From Nonomuraea basaltis (GTDB lineage: Bacteria; Actinomycetota; Actinomycetes; Streptosporangiales; Streptosporangiaceae), in contig NZ_VCJS01000011.1 of the NCBI RefSeq assembly GCF_005893125.1, forward strand, positions 1 to 64,000: a stretch of 64,000 nucleotides of DNA. The letters run 5' to 3'. Positions 50,449 through 58,376 of the stretch are shown piece after piece. The notes beneath the pieces are model-generated. The model did no database searches. It was not told where the DNA came from and saw only the letters and a list, made by a program, of their open reading frames with translations. Numbering within the stretch: the stretch's first letter is position 1; each line of letters starts with the position of its first letter. A program made the translations under genes and the position numbers.

Positions 50449-51807
50449 TCAGGGGGTGCCCAAGGGAAATCTGGCGACGAAACCGCCGCCCGCGTACACG
50501 AGCGACCCGTCGTGCAGGGTCGCGATGTCCCGCGCGATCGGCAGCCCGAGCCCGGCGCCGCCCGCGTCCCTGGCCCGCGCCTCGTCCAGCCTGGTGAACC
50601 GGTCGAACACCGCCTCCCGCTGCTCGAACGGGATCCCCGGGCCGTCGTCGAGCACCTCCAGCACGGCCTGATCGTCCTCCGCGTGTACGCGGACCCGTAC
50701 GGTCGAGGCGGCGTGCCGTACCGCGTTGTCGGCCAGGTTCGTCACCAGGCGGTCGAGATGCGCCCGGGAGCCCTTCATCACCACGTCGGGCTCGATGTCC
50801 AGCTCCACCCGCACCTCGGGCCGCCGCCTGGCTCGCAGGGACTCTTCGGCCGCCACCTGGCCGAGATCCAGCTCGGTGGCGCGCAGCGGCTCGCCCGCGT
50901 CCAGCTTGGCCAGCATGAGCAGGTCGGCGGCCAGGGCCTGCAGGCGCTCGACGTCGGCCAGTGCCTCCTTGGTGAGCTCACTGGGCTCGGCCAGCTCCAG
51001 CCGCGCGCGCAGGGTGGCGATGGGACTGCGCAGCTCGTGCGCCGCGTCGGCGACGAACCTCTTGTGCGTCCCCACGGCCGTCTCCAGGCGGTCGAGCGTG
51101 CCGTTCACCGTGGTGGCCAGCGCGGCGATCTCGTCCTTCGAGCCGGGTACGGGGACGCGCTGGTGCAGGTCGCGGGCGGTGATGTCGGCGACCTTGGCCC
51201 TGATGGCGGCCACCGGAGCGAGCGCGCGGCCCACCGAGAACCACGTCATGGCGGCCACCACGAGCAGCACCGCCGGCACGCCGGGCAGCAGCGCGCTGTT
51301 CATGGTCCGCAGCGCGTCCTCGGCGGTCGCCCGCGAGACCCTCGACCAGACCATGCCGGGACCCGTCGCGGTGGCCACCTTCACCCCGGCGACGGCGTAC
51401 TCGCCCGGCTCCGCCCACTCCTTGATCACGTCCCCCTTCTCGGCGGTCAGCACGACATCGGGATCGGCGAGCCTGGCCGCCGTACCGCCATACAGGTGGA
51501 CCGCGCCCCCCTTCACCACGGCACCCGGCTGTACCGGCTCCGCGGGCACCCCGACGGGAGTACCGGGATTGGACTTGATCTCTATGGTCTGCGCAAGCGG
51601 CGCCGCGGCCACGGCCTTCCTGGCCGCCTCGGCGTCCGCGCTGCTCTCCAGGCTGCCCCGGAGCACCACGATCAGCACCAGAGCCACGATCCCGAGGGCG
51701 AGCGCCACGACCAGCGTCGCCGCCGCGGTCGCCCGCAGCCGCACGGAGGAGAGCCCCGCGGACACCCGCCGCATTCCGCCTGCAGCAGGAAACCGCACCC
51801 GCTTCAC
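50449..51807 (-). CDS. OmpR-type sensor histidine kinase (HAMP/HisKA)
   Basis: 452 aa. N-terminal membrane helix (VVALALGIVALVLIVVLRG), an extracytoplasmic region of about 130 residues, a second helix (ALLPGVPAVLLVVAAMTWFSVG), HAMP (RALAPVAAIRAKVADI..RVPVPGSKDEIAALATTVN), the HisKA box RFVADAAHELRSPIATLRARLELAE and a GHKL domain (NLADNAVRHA, EVLDDGPGIPFEQREAVFDRF, GAGLGLPIARDIA). It responds to an extracytoplasmic signal. The start overlaps the response regulator stop by 4 bp. Confidence 0.92.
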   Translation of the reverse strand: MKRVRFPAAGGMRRVSAGLSSVRLRATAAATLVVALALGIVALVLIVVLRGSLESSADAEAARKAVAAAPLAQTIEIKSNPGTPVGVPAEPVQPGAVVKGGAVHLYGGTAARLADPDVVLTAEKGDVIKEWAEPGEYAVAGVKVATATGPGMVWSRVSRATAEDALRTMNSALLPGVPAVLLVVAAMTWFSVGRALAPVAAIRAKVADITARDLHQRVPVPGSKDEIAALATTVNGTLDRLETAVGTHKRFVADAAHELRSPIATLRARLELAEPSELTKEALADVERLQALAADLLMLAKLDAGEPLRATELDLGQVAAEESLRARRRPEVRVELDIEPDVVMKGSRAHLDRLVTNLADNAVRHAASTVRVRVHAEDDQAVLEVLDDGPGIPFEQREAVFDRFTRLDEARARDAGGAGLGLPIARDIATLHDGSLVYAGGGFVARFPLGTP

Positions 51808-52475
51808 TCCGCCTCCAATCGGTAGCCCGCCCCGCGGACCGTCATGAGCGTCGTCCGGCCGAACGGCAGGTCGATCTTCCTGCGCAGCGCGCTGATGTAG
51901 ACCTCGACGATGTTCGGGTCGCCGTCATAGGAGAAGTCCCAGGCCTGGGCCAGCAGCTCGCTCTTGGAGACCACCTCGCCGGGCCGCCGGGCCAGGGCGT
52001 GCAGCACCGCGAACTCCTTCGGCGTCAGCCCGATCTCCACCTCACCCCGGCGGCACCGCAGCCCGGCCGGATCGATCACCAGGTCGCCCACGGTGATCGA
52101 CACCGGCCGCTCGCGCCCGCCCCGCCGCACCAGCGCGCGCAGCCGGGCCAGCAGCACCACGTACGAGAACGGCTTCGACAGGTAGTCGTCGGCCCCGTTG
52201 TCGAGCGCCTCCGCCTCGTCGTAGATGCCGTCCTTGGCCGTGAGCATCATGATCGGCGTCCAGTCGCCCGCCTCGCGCAGCCGGGAGCAGACCGCGTACC
52301 CGTTCATCCTGGGCAGCATCACGTCCAGGACGATCACGTCGTACGTGTTCTCGGTGGCCATCCACAGCCCGTCGCGTCCGTCGTGGGCCACGTCCACGGC
52401 GAAGCCCTCGCCCGCCAGCCCGCCCTTGATCAGGTCGGCCAGCCGCTCCTCGTCCTCCACCAGTAGCACTCGCAC
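51804..52475 (-). CDS. OmpR family response regulator
   Basis: 223 aa. Receiver VLLVEDEERLADLIKGGL, DVIVLDVMLPRMNGY (phospho-Asp 51), MMLTAKD, GADDYLSKPFSY (Lys). C-terminal winged helix LTPKEFAVLHALARRPGEVVSKSELLAQAWDF and ISALRRKIDLPFGRTTLMTVRGAGYRL. It probably binds the CTTCAGG repeats at 52510-52548 in the region to the secreted-protein gene. Confidence 0.93.
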   Translation of the reverse strand: MRVLLVEDEERLADLIKGGLAGEGFAVDVAHDGRDGLWMATENTYDVIVLDVMLPRMNGYAVCSRLREAGDWTPIMMLTAKDGIYDEAEALDNGADDYLSKPFSYVVLLARLRALVRRGGRERPVSITVGDLVIDPAGLRCRRGEVEIGLTPKEFAVLHALARRPGEVVSKSELLAQAWDFSYDGDPNIVEVYISALRRKIDLPFGRTTLMTVRGAGYRLEAE

Positions 52476-52509
52476 GCCGTCCAGAGTGCCTCACCGCACC
52501 TAAAGCCAA

Positions 52510-52548
52510 CCTGAAGATCATTTAGGGCCTCTTCAGGATCGCTTCAGG
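52510..52548. promoter_or_regulatory. OmpR-type direct repeat boxes
   Basis: CTTCAGG at 52531-52537 and 52542-52548 (11-bp period) plus the inverse CCTGAAG at 52510-52516. It lies between the response regulator start (52475) and the secreted protein start (52600), the classic location of a PhoB/OmpR dimer site. Confidence 0.65.
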
Positions 52549-52599
52549 TACGGCGGGCCAGGCTCGGGGGCGTTCGACCGATCCCATAGAGGAGATTCC

Positions 52600-53052
52600 A
52601 TGTTCAAGCGACGTCTCGCGGTGCTCGGCGCGGTCTGCGCGCTCGCGCTCACCGGTCTGGCCGGGTCCGCCCTGGCCGACGAGCCGACCTCCACCGCAGG
52701 TGCCAAGGTGACGTGCACGACGAGCGACGGCAAGACCATCGAGTTCCCCGAGATCAATCCGGGCGAGCAGATGGGCGTGCTGGTCGGCCCCGACGGGAAG
52801 GTGAAGAAGGTCGACCCGAAGGAAACGGTGAAGCTGGAGGCCCTTCCCCTGCCTGAAGGGGCGAAGGGCGAGCCGCACGTAAAGATCAAGAAGTTCGAGG
52901 AGGGCGACGCGGTGCCCGCGCTTCCCGCCACGCCGGGCGAGCCGGTCGACGTGAAGGACGTCAACGGGGGCGTCGTCGTCGCGGAGAAGGGCGAGGCCCC
53001 CGTGGGCGAGCCCGGCAAGGCGGTCAAGATCACCTGCAAGAAGGCCGAATAG
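52600..53052 (+). CDS. Small secreted protein
   Basis: 150 aa with a Sec signal peptide (FKRRLAVLGAVCALALTGLAGSALA, cleavage near residue 27). The mature part is rich in Lys, Glu, Pro and Val, has single Cys residues near both ends (VTCTTSDG; ITCKKAE) that may pair, and no recognised domain. It directly follows the repeat boxes of the two-component system and is the best candidate target. GAGGAG precedes the ATG. Confidence 0.72.
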   Translation: MFKRRLAVLGAVCALALTGLAGSALADEPTSTAGAKVTCTTSDGKTIEFPEINPGEQMGVLVGPDGKVKKVDPKETVKLEALPLPEGAKGEPHVKIKKFEEGDAVPALPATPGEPVDVKDVNGGVVVAEKGEAPVGEPGKAVKITCKKAE

Positions 53053-54129
53053 TCACTCGGTGAAGGACGGATGCGGCCCTAGCGCCCAGTACTCGTAGAG
53101 GCCGTGGCCGACGAGCCCGTCGTACTCGAAGCGCCCGACGGCGTCGACCAGGCCCCACATCTTGGCGGCGTCGCCGGGCAGCCGGTACGTCACGCCCTGC
53201 ACCACGGGCCCCGGACCCTGGTACATGCCGTGCCGCCAGTCCGGCTCCAGCCCGTAGCCGGTGCCGACCATGAGGTGCACCGGCAGGAGGGGGGTGCAGT
53301 GCACGTCGAACGGCTTGCCGCCGGGCGGGGAGAAGGTGATCGTGGCCTCGACGACGTCCCGGGTACCCGGGACGTAGACGGGGCGGTAGTCCGGCCGGCC
53401 GAGGTATTCCTCCTCCCGCCCGTCCGACCAGACGCGTACGGCCTCCTCCAGCACCCGGCGGCCCCGCTCGTCCTCCTGGACGATGCAGAGGATGGCGTGG
53501 TCGTCGAACCGCATCGGGGCGTAGAGCCAGTAGAACGTGCCGGGGTTGTTGGACTGGATGCCGGGCGGCTCGGGTTCGCCGACCGGCCGGATGCCCCAGG
53601 AGCGGTCTCTGGTGCCCTGCCAGCGGTCGGGGGTGACCGGGATGTCCTCCTCGCCGATCCTGATATTTCCGGACCAGCGACCGGTCTGCGCCAGGCGTAC
53701 CGAGTCGAACATGACACGCTCCTGCCACCGCAGGAAGTGCCGGGGTTCGAGGGTCGCCGGGATCGTGCCCTCCCAGAGGAGGTCGAAGGACAGGCCATGC
53801 TCGTTCGGCTCCAGGATCACTCGGAGCCGTTTGAGCCCTTCGACGACCTCGACGCGGAACGGCCCGATCCCGGTGTCCATCCGGTCGGGGCCGAGCTCGC
53901 GCGAGGCCCGTACGACGCGGTGCAGGTCGCGGTGGCGTACGCAGGCGAAGGCGTCGGTGACGCCCAGGTTGGGGTACTGGCCGAGGCCGACGATCAGCAT
54001 GAGCTCGTCGGTGCCCGCGTGGCAGTTGAAGTAGTAGCGGTCGTAGAAGTTACGGTCGGAGGTGGCCACGTGCCGCATGACCTGGGCAGCCTGGTGGACG
54101 GGATAGTCGTCGAGGGGTGACAGCGCCAT
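53053..54129 (-). CDS. Hypothetical protein, AttH/DUF7064-like
   Basis: 358 aa, ATG at 54129. It begins LSPLDDYPVHQAAQVMRHVATSDRNFYDRYYFNCHAG and contains a beta-rich middle (FRVEVVEGLKRLRVILEPNEHGLSFDLLW) and RWQGTRDRSWGIRPVGE, typical of hypothetical lipocalin-like AttH/DUF7064-related proteins. No signal or helix for membrane is seen. Function unknown. It ends at the same place as the secreted protein (convergent, adjacent). Confidence 0.6.
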   Translation of the reverse strand: MALSPLDDYPVHQAAQVMRHVATSDRNFYDRYYFNCHAGTDELMLIVGLGQYPNLGVTDAFACVRHRDLHRVVRASRELGPDRMDTGIGPFRVEVVEGLKRLRVILEPNEHGLSFDLLWEGTIPATLEPRHFLRWQERVMFDSVRLAQTGRWSGNIRIGEEDIPVTPDRWQGTRDRSWGIRPVGEPEPPGIQSNNPGTFYWLYAPMRFDDHAILCIVQEDERGRRVLEEAVRVWSDGREEEYLGRPDYRPVYVPGTRDVVEATITFSPPGGKPFDVHCTPLLPVHLMVGTGYGLEPDWRHGMYQGPGPVVQGVTYRLPGDAAKMWGLVDAVGRFEYDGLVGHGLYEYWALGPHPSFTE

Positions 54130-54183
54130 GCCCGGGTTGTAGCAAGCGCTTGGTAAAACGTCAACGGGGCGCCGGGCAACAGA

Positions 54184-54222
54184 AGCGCGCCCTCGTACCT
54201 CTTCCGGTATCGAGGGCGCGCT
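54184..54222 (-). terminator. Terminator hairpin after the DUF5324-like gene
   Basis: AGCGCGCCCTCG / CGAGGGCGCGCT with a loop holding a further TACC/GGTA pair. It lies below the minus-strand gene that ends at 54234. Confidence 0.65.
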
Positions 54223-54233
54223 CCCTGGGCAGA

Positions 54234-54734
54234 TCAGGACATCTTGCGGGATGTCTCATCCGCCTTGCTCGACGCGTCGGCCGCCATCTGGTCCGAGGCC
54301 TCGGCAGTCCTTTCCGCCTTCTCGTTGACCCAGCGTGAGGCATCAGAGGCGGAATCCTTCATGTGCTCGGTCCACTGCTGGGCATTGCGGCGGTAGAACA
54401 GGTAGCCGATGGCCCCCACCGCGAGGCCGGTCACCAGGATGAACGCCGGCCACTGTCGCGAACGCGACGGCGTCGGGTCGATCTTCCTGGCCGCCGTGGT
54501 CAGCATCGAGCTGACCTTGGGGGCGACCTGATCCTCGAAGCCGTGCGCCGCGGACTCCAGCCGCGGCGCCGCCCAGTAGCGGGCGTCTTCGATGCGATGG
54601 GCGGTGGCCGTCCTGGCCTGGTCCGCCATGGGTGCCATACGGCGGCCGGTTCGTACGGCCTGGGCCTTCACACGGCCCATCCACGTGGCGGGTACTTCCA
54701 TGACCACGCGGCGTCTTCTTAGTGTCAGGGACAC
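54234..54734 (-). CDS. DUF5324-like membrane protein
   Basis: 166 aa from a GTG at 54734 with AGGGGAGG 5 bp before it. A long helical N-terminal half, a single membrane helix (WPAFILVTGLAVGAIGYLFYRR) near residue 110, and a charged cytoplasmic tail rich in Asp/Ala/Ser (SDASRWVNEKAERTAEASDQMAADASSKADETSRKMS). DUF5324 genes in this position, before ppiA, are conserved in actinomycetes. Function unknown. The larger frame up to 54914 overlaps the cyclophilin gene's promoter and is unlikely. Confidence 0.6.
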   Translation of the reverse strand: MSLTLRRRRVVMEVPATWMGRVKAQAVRTGRRMAPMADQARTATAHRIEDARYWAAPRLESAAHGFEDQVAPKVSSMLTTAARKIDPTPSRSRQWPAFILVTGLAVGAIGYLFYRRNAQQWTEHMKDSASDASRWVNEKAERTAEASDQMAADASSKADETSRKMS

Positions 54735-54892
54735 GACAACCTCCCCTGTCGTTGGGGCCCCGAGCCTGACCTTCCCTGGACAAGGCGGCTCAATCATGGC
54801 CGGTCGTGGGAGGATGGCTCCGATGGCCCAACGGCCATAGTCCTCAAAACACCACAAAAACAACCCTGTGCATAGAGGGGGGCAGCTGTCTC

Positions 54893-55429
54893 GTGGCTGA
54901 GAAGCTGATCGCAAACCTGCAGACCAATCGCGGCAATATCAAGGTGGAACTCTTCCCTACCAAGGCCCCGAAAACGGTACGTAACTTCGTCGAGCTGGCA
55001 GAAGGCTCGCGCGAATGGACGCACCCGGGCACCGGTGAGAAGAGCACTGCCCGCTACTACGACGGCACGATCTTCCATCGGATAATCTCCGGTTTCATGA
55101 TTCAGGGCGGTGACCCGCTGGGCCAGGGCATCGGCGGGCCCGGCTACGAGTTCGACGACGAGATCCACCCGGATCTCTGGTTCAACCGCCCGTACCTGCT
55201 GGCCATGGCCAACGCGGGAATCCGCTTCGGCAAGGGCACCAACGGCTCGCAGTTCTTCGTCACGCTGGTGCCGACGCCGCACCTCAACGGTAAGCACACC
55301 ATTTTCGGCGAGGTGATCGAGGGCCAGGACGTCGTCGACGCCATCGGCAAGACCCGCACCGACAGCCGTGACCGGCCGGTGGAGGACGTCATCCTGGAGT
55401 CGGTCACCTTCGACCGCGTCCAGGCCTGA
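54893..55429 (+). CDS. ppiA: Peptidyl-prolyl cis-trans isomerase (cyclophilin type)
   Basis: 178 aa from a GTG at 54893. All cyclophilin landmarks are present: ANLQTNRGNIKVELFPTKAPKTVRNFVELA, YYDGTIFHRIISGFMIQGGDP (Arg of the active site in FHRI), GKGTNGSQFFVTLVPTPHLNGKHTIFGEVIEG. It catalyses proline isomerisation in the cytosol. The conserved gene order with rhomboid and crgA matches ppiA of mycobacteria and streptomycetes. Confidence 0.95.
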   Translation: MAEKLIANLQTNRGNIKVELFPTKAPKTVRNFVELAEGSREWTHPGTGEKSTARYYDGTIFHRIISGFMIQGGDPLGQGIGGPGYEFDDEIHPDLWFNRPYLLAMANAGIRFGKGTNGSQFFVTLVPTPHLNGKHTIFGEVIEGQDVVDAIGKTRTDSRDRPVEDVILESVTFDRVQA

Positions 55430-55504
55430 CCCGGGCGCTGAGGGGACGGGCAGGCGACTTTCGGGGTAACGCGGTAGCCGCCCGCAAGTCATAGGCTTTC
55501 GGTC

Positions 55505-56371
55505 ATGACCAGCCAGCCGCCCAGTCCGCCCCCTCAGCCCGAGCAGCCGGCTGAGGCCGTACCCACGTGCTACCGGCATCCCGACAAGGAAACCTGGGTT
55601 CGCTGCCAGCGCTGTGAGCGTCCCATCTGCCCCGACTGCATGCGCGACGCGGCGGTCGGCTTCCAGTGCCCCGAGTGCGTGGCCGAGGGCAACCGCGGCA
55701 TCCGCCAGGCCAAGTCCACCTTCGGCGGCAACGTCGTACGCACGCCGTTCGTGACGTACGCCATCCTGGGCATCAACATCCTGGTCTTCGGCGCCCAATA
55801 CCTCACCGGCAACGAGGTCACGGCTCAGCTGGCCATGTGGCCGGCCGGCGTGGCCGGGCTCGACCAGTACTACCGGCTGATCACTGCCGCGTTCGTGCAT
55901 GGCGGCGTCTTCCACATCCTGTTCAACTCGTGGGCGCTTTACGTCGTCGGCCCCTACCTGGAGCGCGCCTTCGGCCACGTGCGCTTTGTGGCGATCTACC
56001 TGATCAGCGCGCTCGGCGGCTCGGTGCTCGGCCTTTGGCTCGACCCGGTAACCCAGCCGACGGTCGGCGCGTCTGGAGCCATCTTCGGCCTGTTCGGCGC
56101 GGTGTTCCTGGTCGGCCGTCGGCTCAACATGGACGTCCGTGGCATCGCCGTGCTCATCGTGATCAACCTGGTGATCACGTTCCTGGTCCCCGGCATCAGC
56201 TGGACCGGCCACATCGGCGGCCTGATCACCGGATCGTTGCTGGCAGGAGCGCTGGCCTACGCCCCCAAGAGCAACAGGGCCCTGTGGCAGGTCCTGGCGA
56301 TCGCGGGAGCGCTGGCGCTGCTGGCCGTGCTCGTGCTGGTGAGGGCGTCAGCAATCCTGGGCGCCGCCTGA
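55505..56371 (+). CDS. Rhomboid family intramembrane serine protease
   Basis: 288 aa. The N-terminal zinc-finger segment is CYRHPDKETWVRCQRCERPICPDCM and CPECV, followed by six or seven membrane helices. HGGVFHILFNSW is the first rhomboid motif, GASGAIFGLFGA carries the catalytic Ser, and GHIGGLITG in a later helix has the catalytic His. It cuts membrane proteins within the bilayer. The B-box-like N-terminus is usual in actinobacterial versions. Confidence 0.93.
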   Translation: MTSQPPSPPPQPEQPAEAVPTCYRHPDKETWVRCQRCERPICPDCMRDAAVGFQCPECVAEGNRGIRQAKSTFGGNVVRTPFVTYAILGINILVFGAQYLTGNEVTAQLAMWPAGVAGLDQYYRLITAAFVHGGVFHILFNSWALYVVGPYLERAFGHVRFVAIYLISALGGSVLGLWLDPVTQPTVGASGAIFGLFGAVFLVGRRLNMDVRGIAVLIVINLVITFLVPGISWTGHIGGLITGSLLAGALAYAPKSNRALWQVLAIAGALALLAVLVLVRASAILGAA

Positions 56372-56409
56372 GGGTCCTCGGGGGCACTGGCCCCCGCAGG
56401 CCCACAGGG

Positions 56410-56433
56410 TGTGGAAAAAACTGTGGAAAAAAC
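56410..56433. repeat. Tandem TGTGGAAAAAAC repeat
   Basis: Two exact 12-bp copies (56410-56421, 56422-56433) immediately behind crgA. TGTGGAAAA differs by one base from the inverse of the DnaA box consensus (TTGTCCACA). On the crgA strand the runs read TTTTTT, so a terminator role is also possible. Confidence 0.6.
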
Positions 56434-56678
56434 TAGCGCCAGCGGGTGGAAAGCACCACACCGAAGATGATGAAAACGAACCCGATCAACAGGTTCCAGT
56501 TTTGGAGGTCGCCGATGAAGGGCGTCTGTGGTGCGACGTAGTAGACGGCGATCCACAGAATACCGATGATCCACGCCACGACCATCGTGGGGGCCAGCCA
56601 GCGGGGGCTGACCTTGACCTGCTGGGACCTCTGCGGCGGGGTGTAGACCGCCTTCTTTCGAGCCTTGGACTTGGGCAC
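56433..56678 (-). CDS. crgA: Cell division protein CrgA
   Basis: 81 aa from GTG at 56678. Basic N-terminus (PKSKARKKAVYTPP), and two membrane helices: WLAPTMVVAWIIGILWIAVYYV and WNLLIGFVFIIFGVVLST, ending in TRWR. CrgA binds FtsZ, FtsQ and FtsI-type proteins to coordinate septation in actinomycetes. Position next to the pbpA/rodA/pkn cluster is conserved. Confidence 0.95.
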   Translation of the reverse strand: MPKSKARKKAVYTPPQRSQQVKVSPRWLAPTMVVAWIIGILWIAVYYVAPQTPFIGDLQNWNLLIGFVFIIFGVVLSTRWR

Positions 56679-56823
56679 TGGGTAACTCCTGCTGAGGGCC
56701 TGGGGCATCCGGATCGTCCGCAGGCTCTTTGTTAAGCCTAGTTGGATTGTGGCCCAGGATAGTCGCCACGCGCACTTCATGGCGATCCCCGGCGAACGCG
56801 TATCTCCCGGATAACCTGATCGA

Positions 56824-57477
56824 ATGCGGGCCATGCTCCGGGCCGTGGGGGAGACGAGCATCACCGCGGGCCTGATTCTCATGCTGTTCAGTGCGTACCT
56901 GCTCTGGGGGACGGGATCGTACACCCAGAGCCAGCAGACGCAGCTCCAGCGCGAGCTGAAGATCGACGAACTGCCTGCCGACGAGTCGGCGGGCGGCAAG
57001 ACGGCCGAGGAGCGCAGCCGTCTGGGGAAGATCCGCCTGGGTGAGGCCGTGGCCCTGCTGCGCATTCCCAAGCTCGGCCGGCACTTCCGGTACGCCGTGG
57101 TCGAGGGCACCGGCATCGAAGAGCTCAAGAAAGGGCCCGGGCACTATACCGGCAGCGCCATGCCCGGCCAGCTCGGCAACTTCGTGGTGTCGGGGCACCG
57201 GACCACCTACGGGGCGCCGTTCAACGAGATCGACGAGCTCGAAAGCGGCGATGAGATCATCGTCGATGCCCGTGAGGCCCGCTACACCTATCGGGTGGTC
57301 TCACAGGACATCGTCCGGCCCGACGAGACCGACGTGATCGCCCCCGTGCCCGGCAAGCCCAACATGCGGCCCGTCAGCCCCTTCATCACGCTGACCACCT
57401 GCCACCCCGAATACTCGGACGCCCAGCGGCTCATCGTCTACGGCATGCTCGACAGGACCGAGCCGAGGAAGGAATGA
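56824..57477 (+). CDS. srtE: Class E sortase
   Basis: 217 aa. N-terminal membrane anchor (ETSITAGLILMLFSAYLLWG), a linker of about 50 residues, and the sortase barrel with VVSGHRTTYGAPFNEIDEL (catalytic His), TLTTCHPEYSDAQRLIVYG (catalytic Cys and Arg). Class E enzymes attach LAxTG proteins to peptidoglycan. ATG at 56824 lies 146 bp from the divergent crgA start. The ATGA-spaced gene following encodes a small membrane protein. Confidence 0.93.
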   Translation: MRAMLRAVGETSITAGLILMLFSAYLLWGTGSYTQSQQTQLQRELKIDELPADESAGGKTAEERSRLGKIRLGEAVALLRIPKLGRHFRYAVVEGTGIEELKKGPGHYTGSAMPGQLGNFVVSGHRTTYGAPFNEIDELESGDEIIVDAREARYTYRVVSQDIVRPDETDVIAPVPGKPNMRPVSPFITLTTCHPEYSDAQRLIVYGMLDRTEPRKE

Positions 57478-57478
57478 C

Positions 57479-57637
57479 ATGTACGCCTGGCTCTGGCGCA
57501 AGCTGCCCGGCAGCACGAGTACCAGGGTGGTGACGGCCGCCGTGCTGGTCACCGTCGTGGTGGCCGTACTGTGGTATGTCGTCTTCCCGCTGTTCGAGCC
57601 CTTGGTGACGCTTGACGAGGTGACCGTAACGGAATGA
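57479..57637 (+). CDS. Small membrane protein
   Basis: 52 aa: short basic start (MYAWLWRKLPGSTSTRV), one membrane helix (VTAAVLVTVVVAVLWYVVFPLFE) and a short tail (PLVTLDEVTVTE). It starts 1 bp after the sortase stop and overlaps the pabA start (ATGA at 57634-57637). A single-helix protein between the sortase and pabA is a conserved feature in this neighbourhood. Function unknown. Confidence 0.8.
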   Translation: MYAWLWRKLPGSTSTRVVTAAVLVTVVVAVLWYVVFPLFEPLVTLDEVTVTE

Positions 57638-58206
57638 GCCGCGTGCTGATCGTGGACAACCACGACAGCTTCGTCCACACGATCGTGCAGTACTTGCGCT
57701 TCCTGGGCGCCGACTGCGACGTGCGGCCGCGCGATGACGTACGCGTGGGCGACGCTGACGGCTTCGACGGCGTCCTCATCAGCCCCGGCCCCGGCACACC
57801 CGAGGCGGCCGGCGTGAGCGTCCCCCTGGTGCGCCACGCGGCCGCGCACGCGCAGCCGCTGCTCGGCGTCTGCCTCGGCCACCAGGCCATCGCCATCGCC
57901 TTCGGCGCCACCGTGTCCCGCGCGCCCGAACTCCTCCACGGCCAGACCAGCGCCGTCTTCCACGACGGCAAGGGCGTGTTCGAGTCGCTGCCCTCGCCGG
58001 TGCGGATGACCCGCTACCACTCACTCGCCGTGCTGCCCGAGACTGTGCCGGAGGTGCTCGACGTGACCGCGCGCACCGAAGACGGCGTCATCATGGGCCT
58101 GCGCCACCGCCGGGCGCCCATCGAGGGCATCCAGTTCCACCCCGAGTCCGTGCTGTCCGAGCACGGCCACATGCTGCTCGAGAATTGGCTGCGGGGAACC
58201 GTGTAA
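57634..58206 (+). CDS. pabA: Aminodeoxychorismate/anthranilate synthase component II
   Basis: 190 aa class I glutamine amidotransferase: VLIVDNHDSFVHTIVQYLRFLGA, GVLISPGPGTPEAAGV, nucleophile motif GVCLGHQAIAIAFGA (Cys), and IQFHPESVLSEHGHMLLENWL with His and Glu. Supplies ammonia for p-aminobenzoate (folate) or anthranilate. The location beside pknB/sortase is the standard actinobacterial one, which favours pabA. Terminator follows at 58240. Confidence 0.92.
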   Translation: MSRVLIVDNHDSFVHTIVQYLRFLGADCDVRPRDDVRVGDADGFDGVLISPGPGTPEAAGVSVPLVRHAAAHAQPLLGVCLGHQAIAIAFGATVSRAPELLHGQTSAVFHDGKGVFESLPSPVRMTRYHSLAVLPETVPEVLDVTARTEDGVIMGLRHRRAPIEGIQFHPESVLSEHGHMLLENWLRGTV

Positions 58207-58239
58207 CAAACGTCTCGCGTACAGCGACTAACAAGTGAG

Positions 58240-58281
58240 CGTCCCCGCCGTTGCCCCCGAGCGGCGGGGGCGTTCCTTTTT
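58240..58281 (+). terminator. Rho-independent terminator of pabA
   Basis: CGTCCCCGCCG pairs with CGGCGGGGGCG (one G-T pair), an 11-nt loop, then TTCCTTTTT. Confidence 0.85.
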
Positions 58282-58320
58282 CCTCCAGGCTTGCCACGTT
58301 CGTCCAGGCGTTCCATGCGA

Positions 58321-58358
58321 AGGGCCGCCCGTCCCCCGCGCAGGGGACGGGCGGCCCT
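58321..58358. terminator. Strong hairpin between convergent pabA and pknB
   Basis: AGGGCCGCCCGTCCCC / GGGGACGGGCGGCCCT, a perfect 16-bp stem with a 6-nt loop. It lies 19 bp from the end of pknB and would stop both strands. Confidence 0.8.
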
Positions 58359-58376
58359 TTCCGCCTGTCAGGGGCC

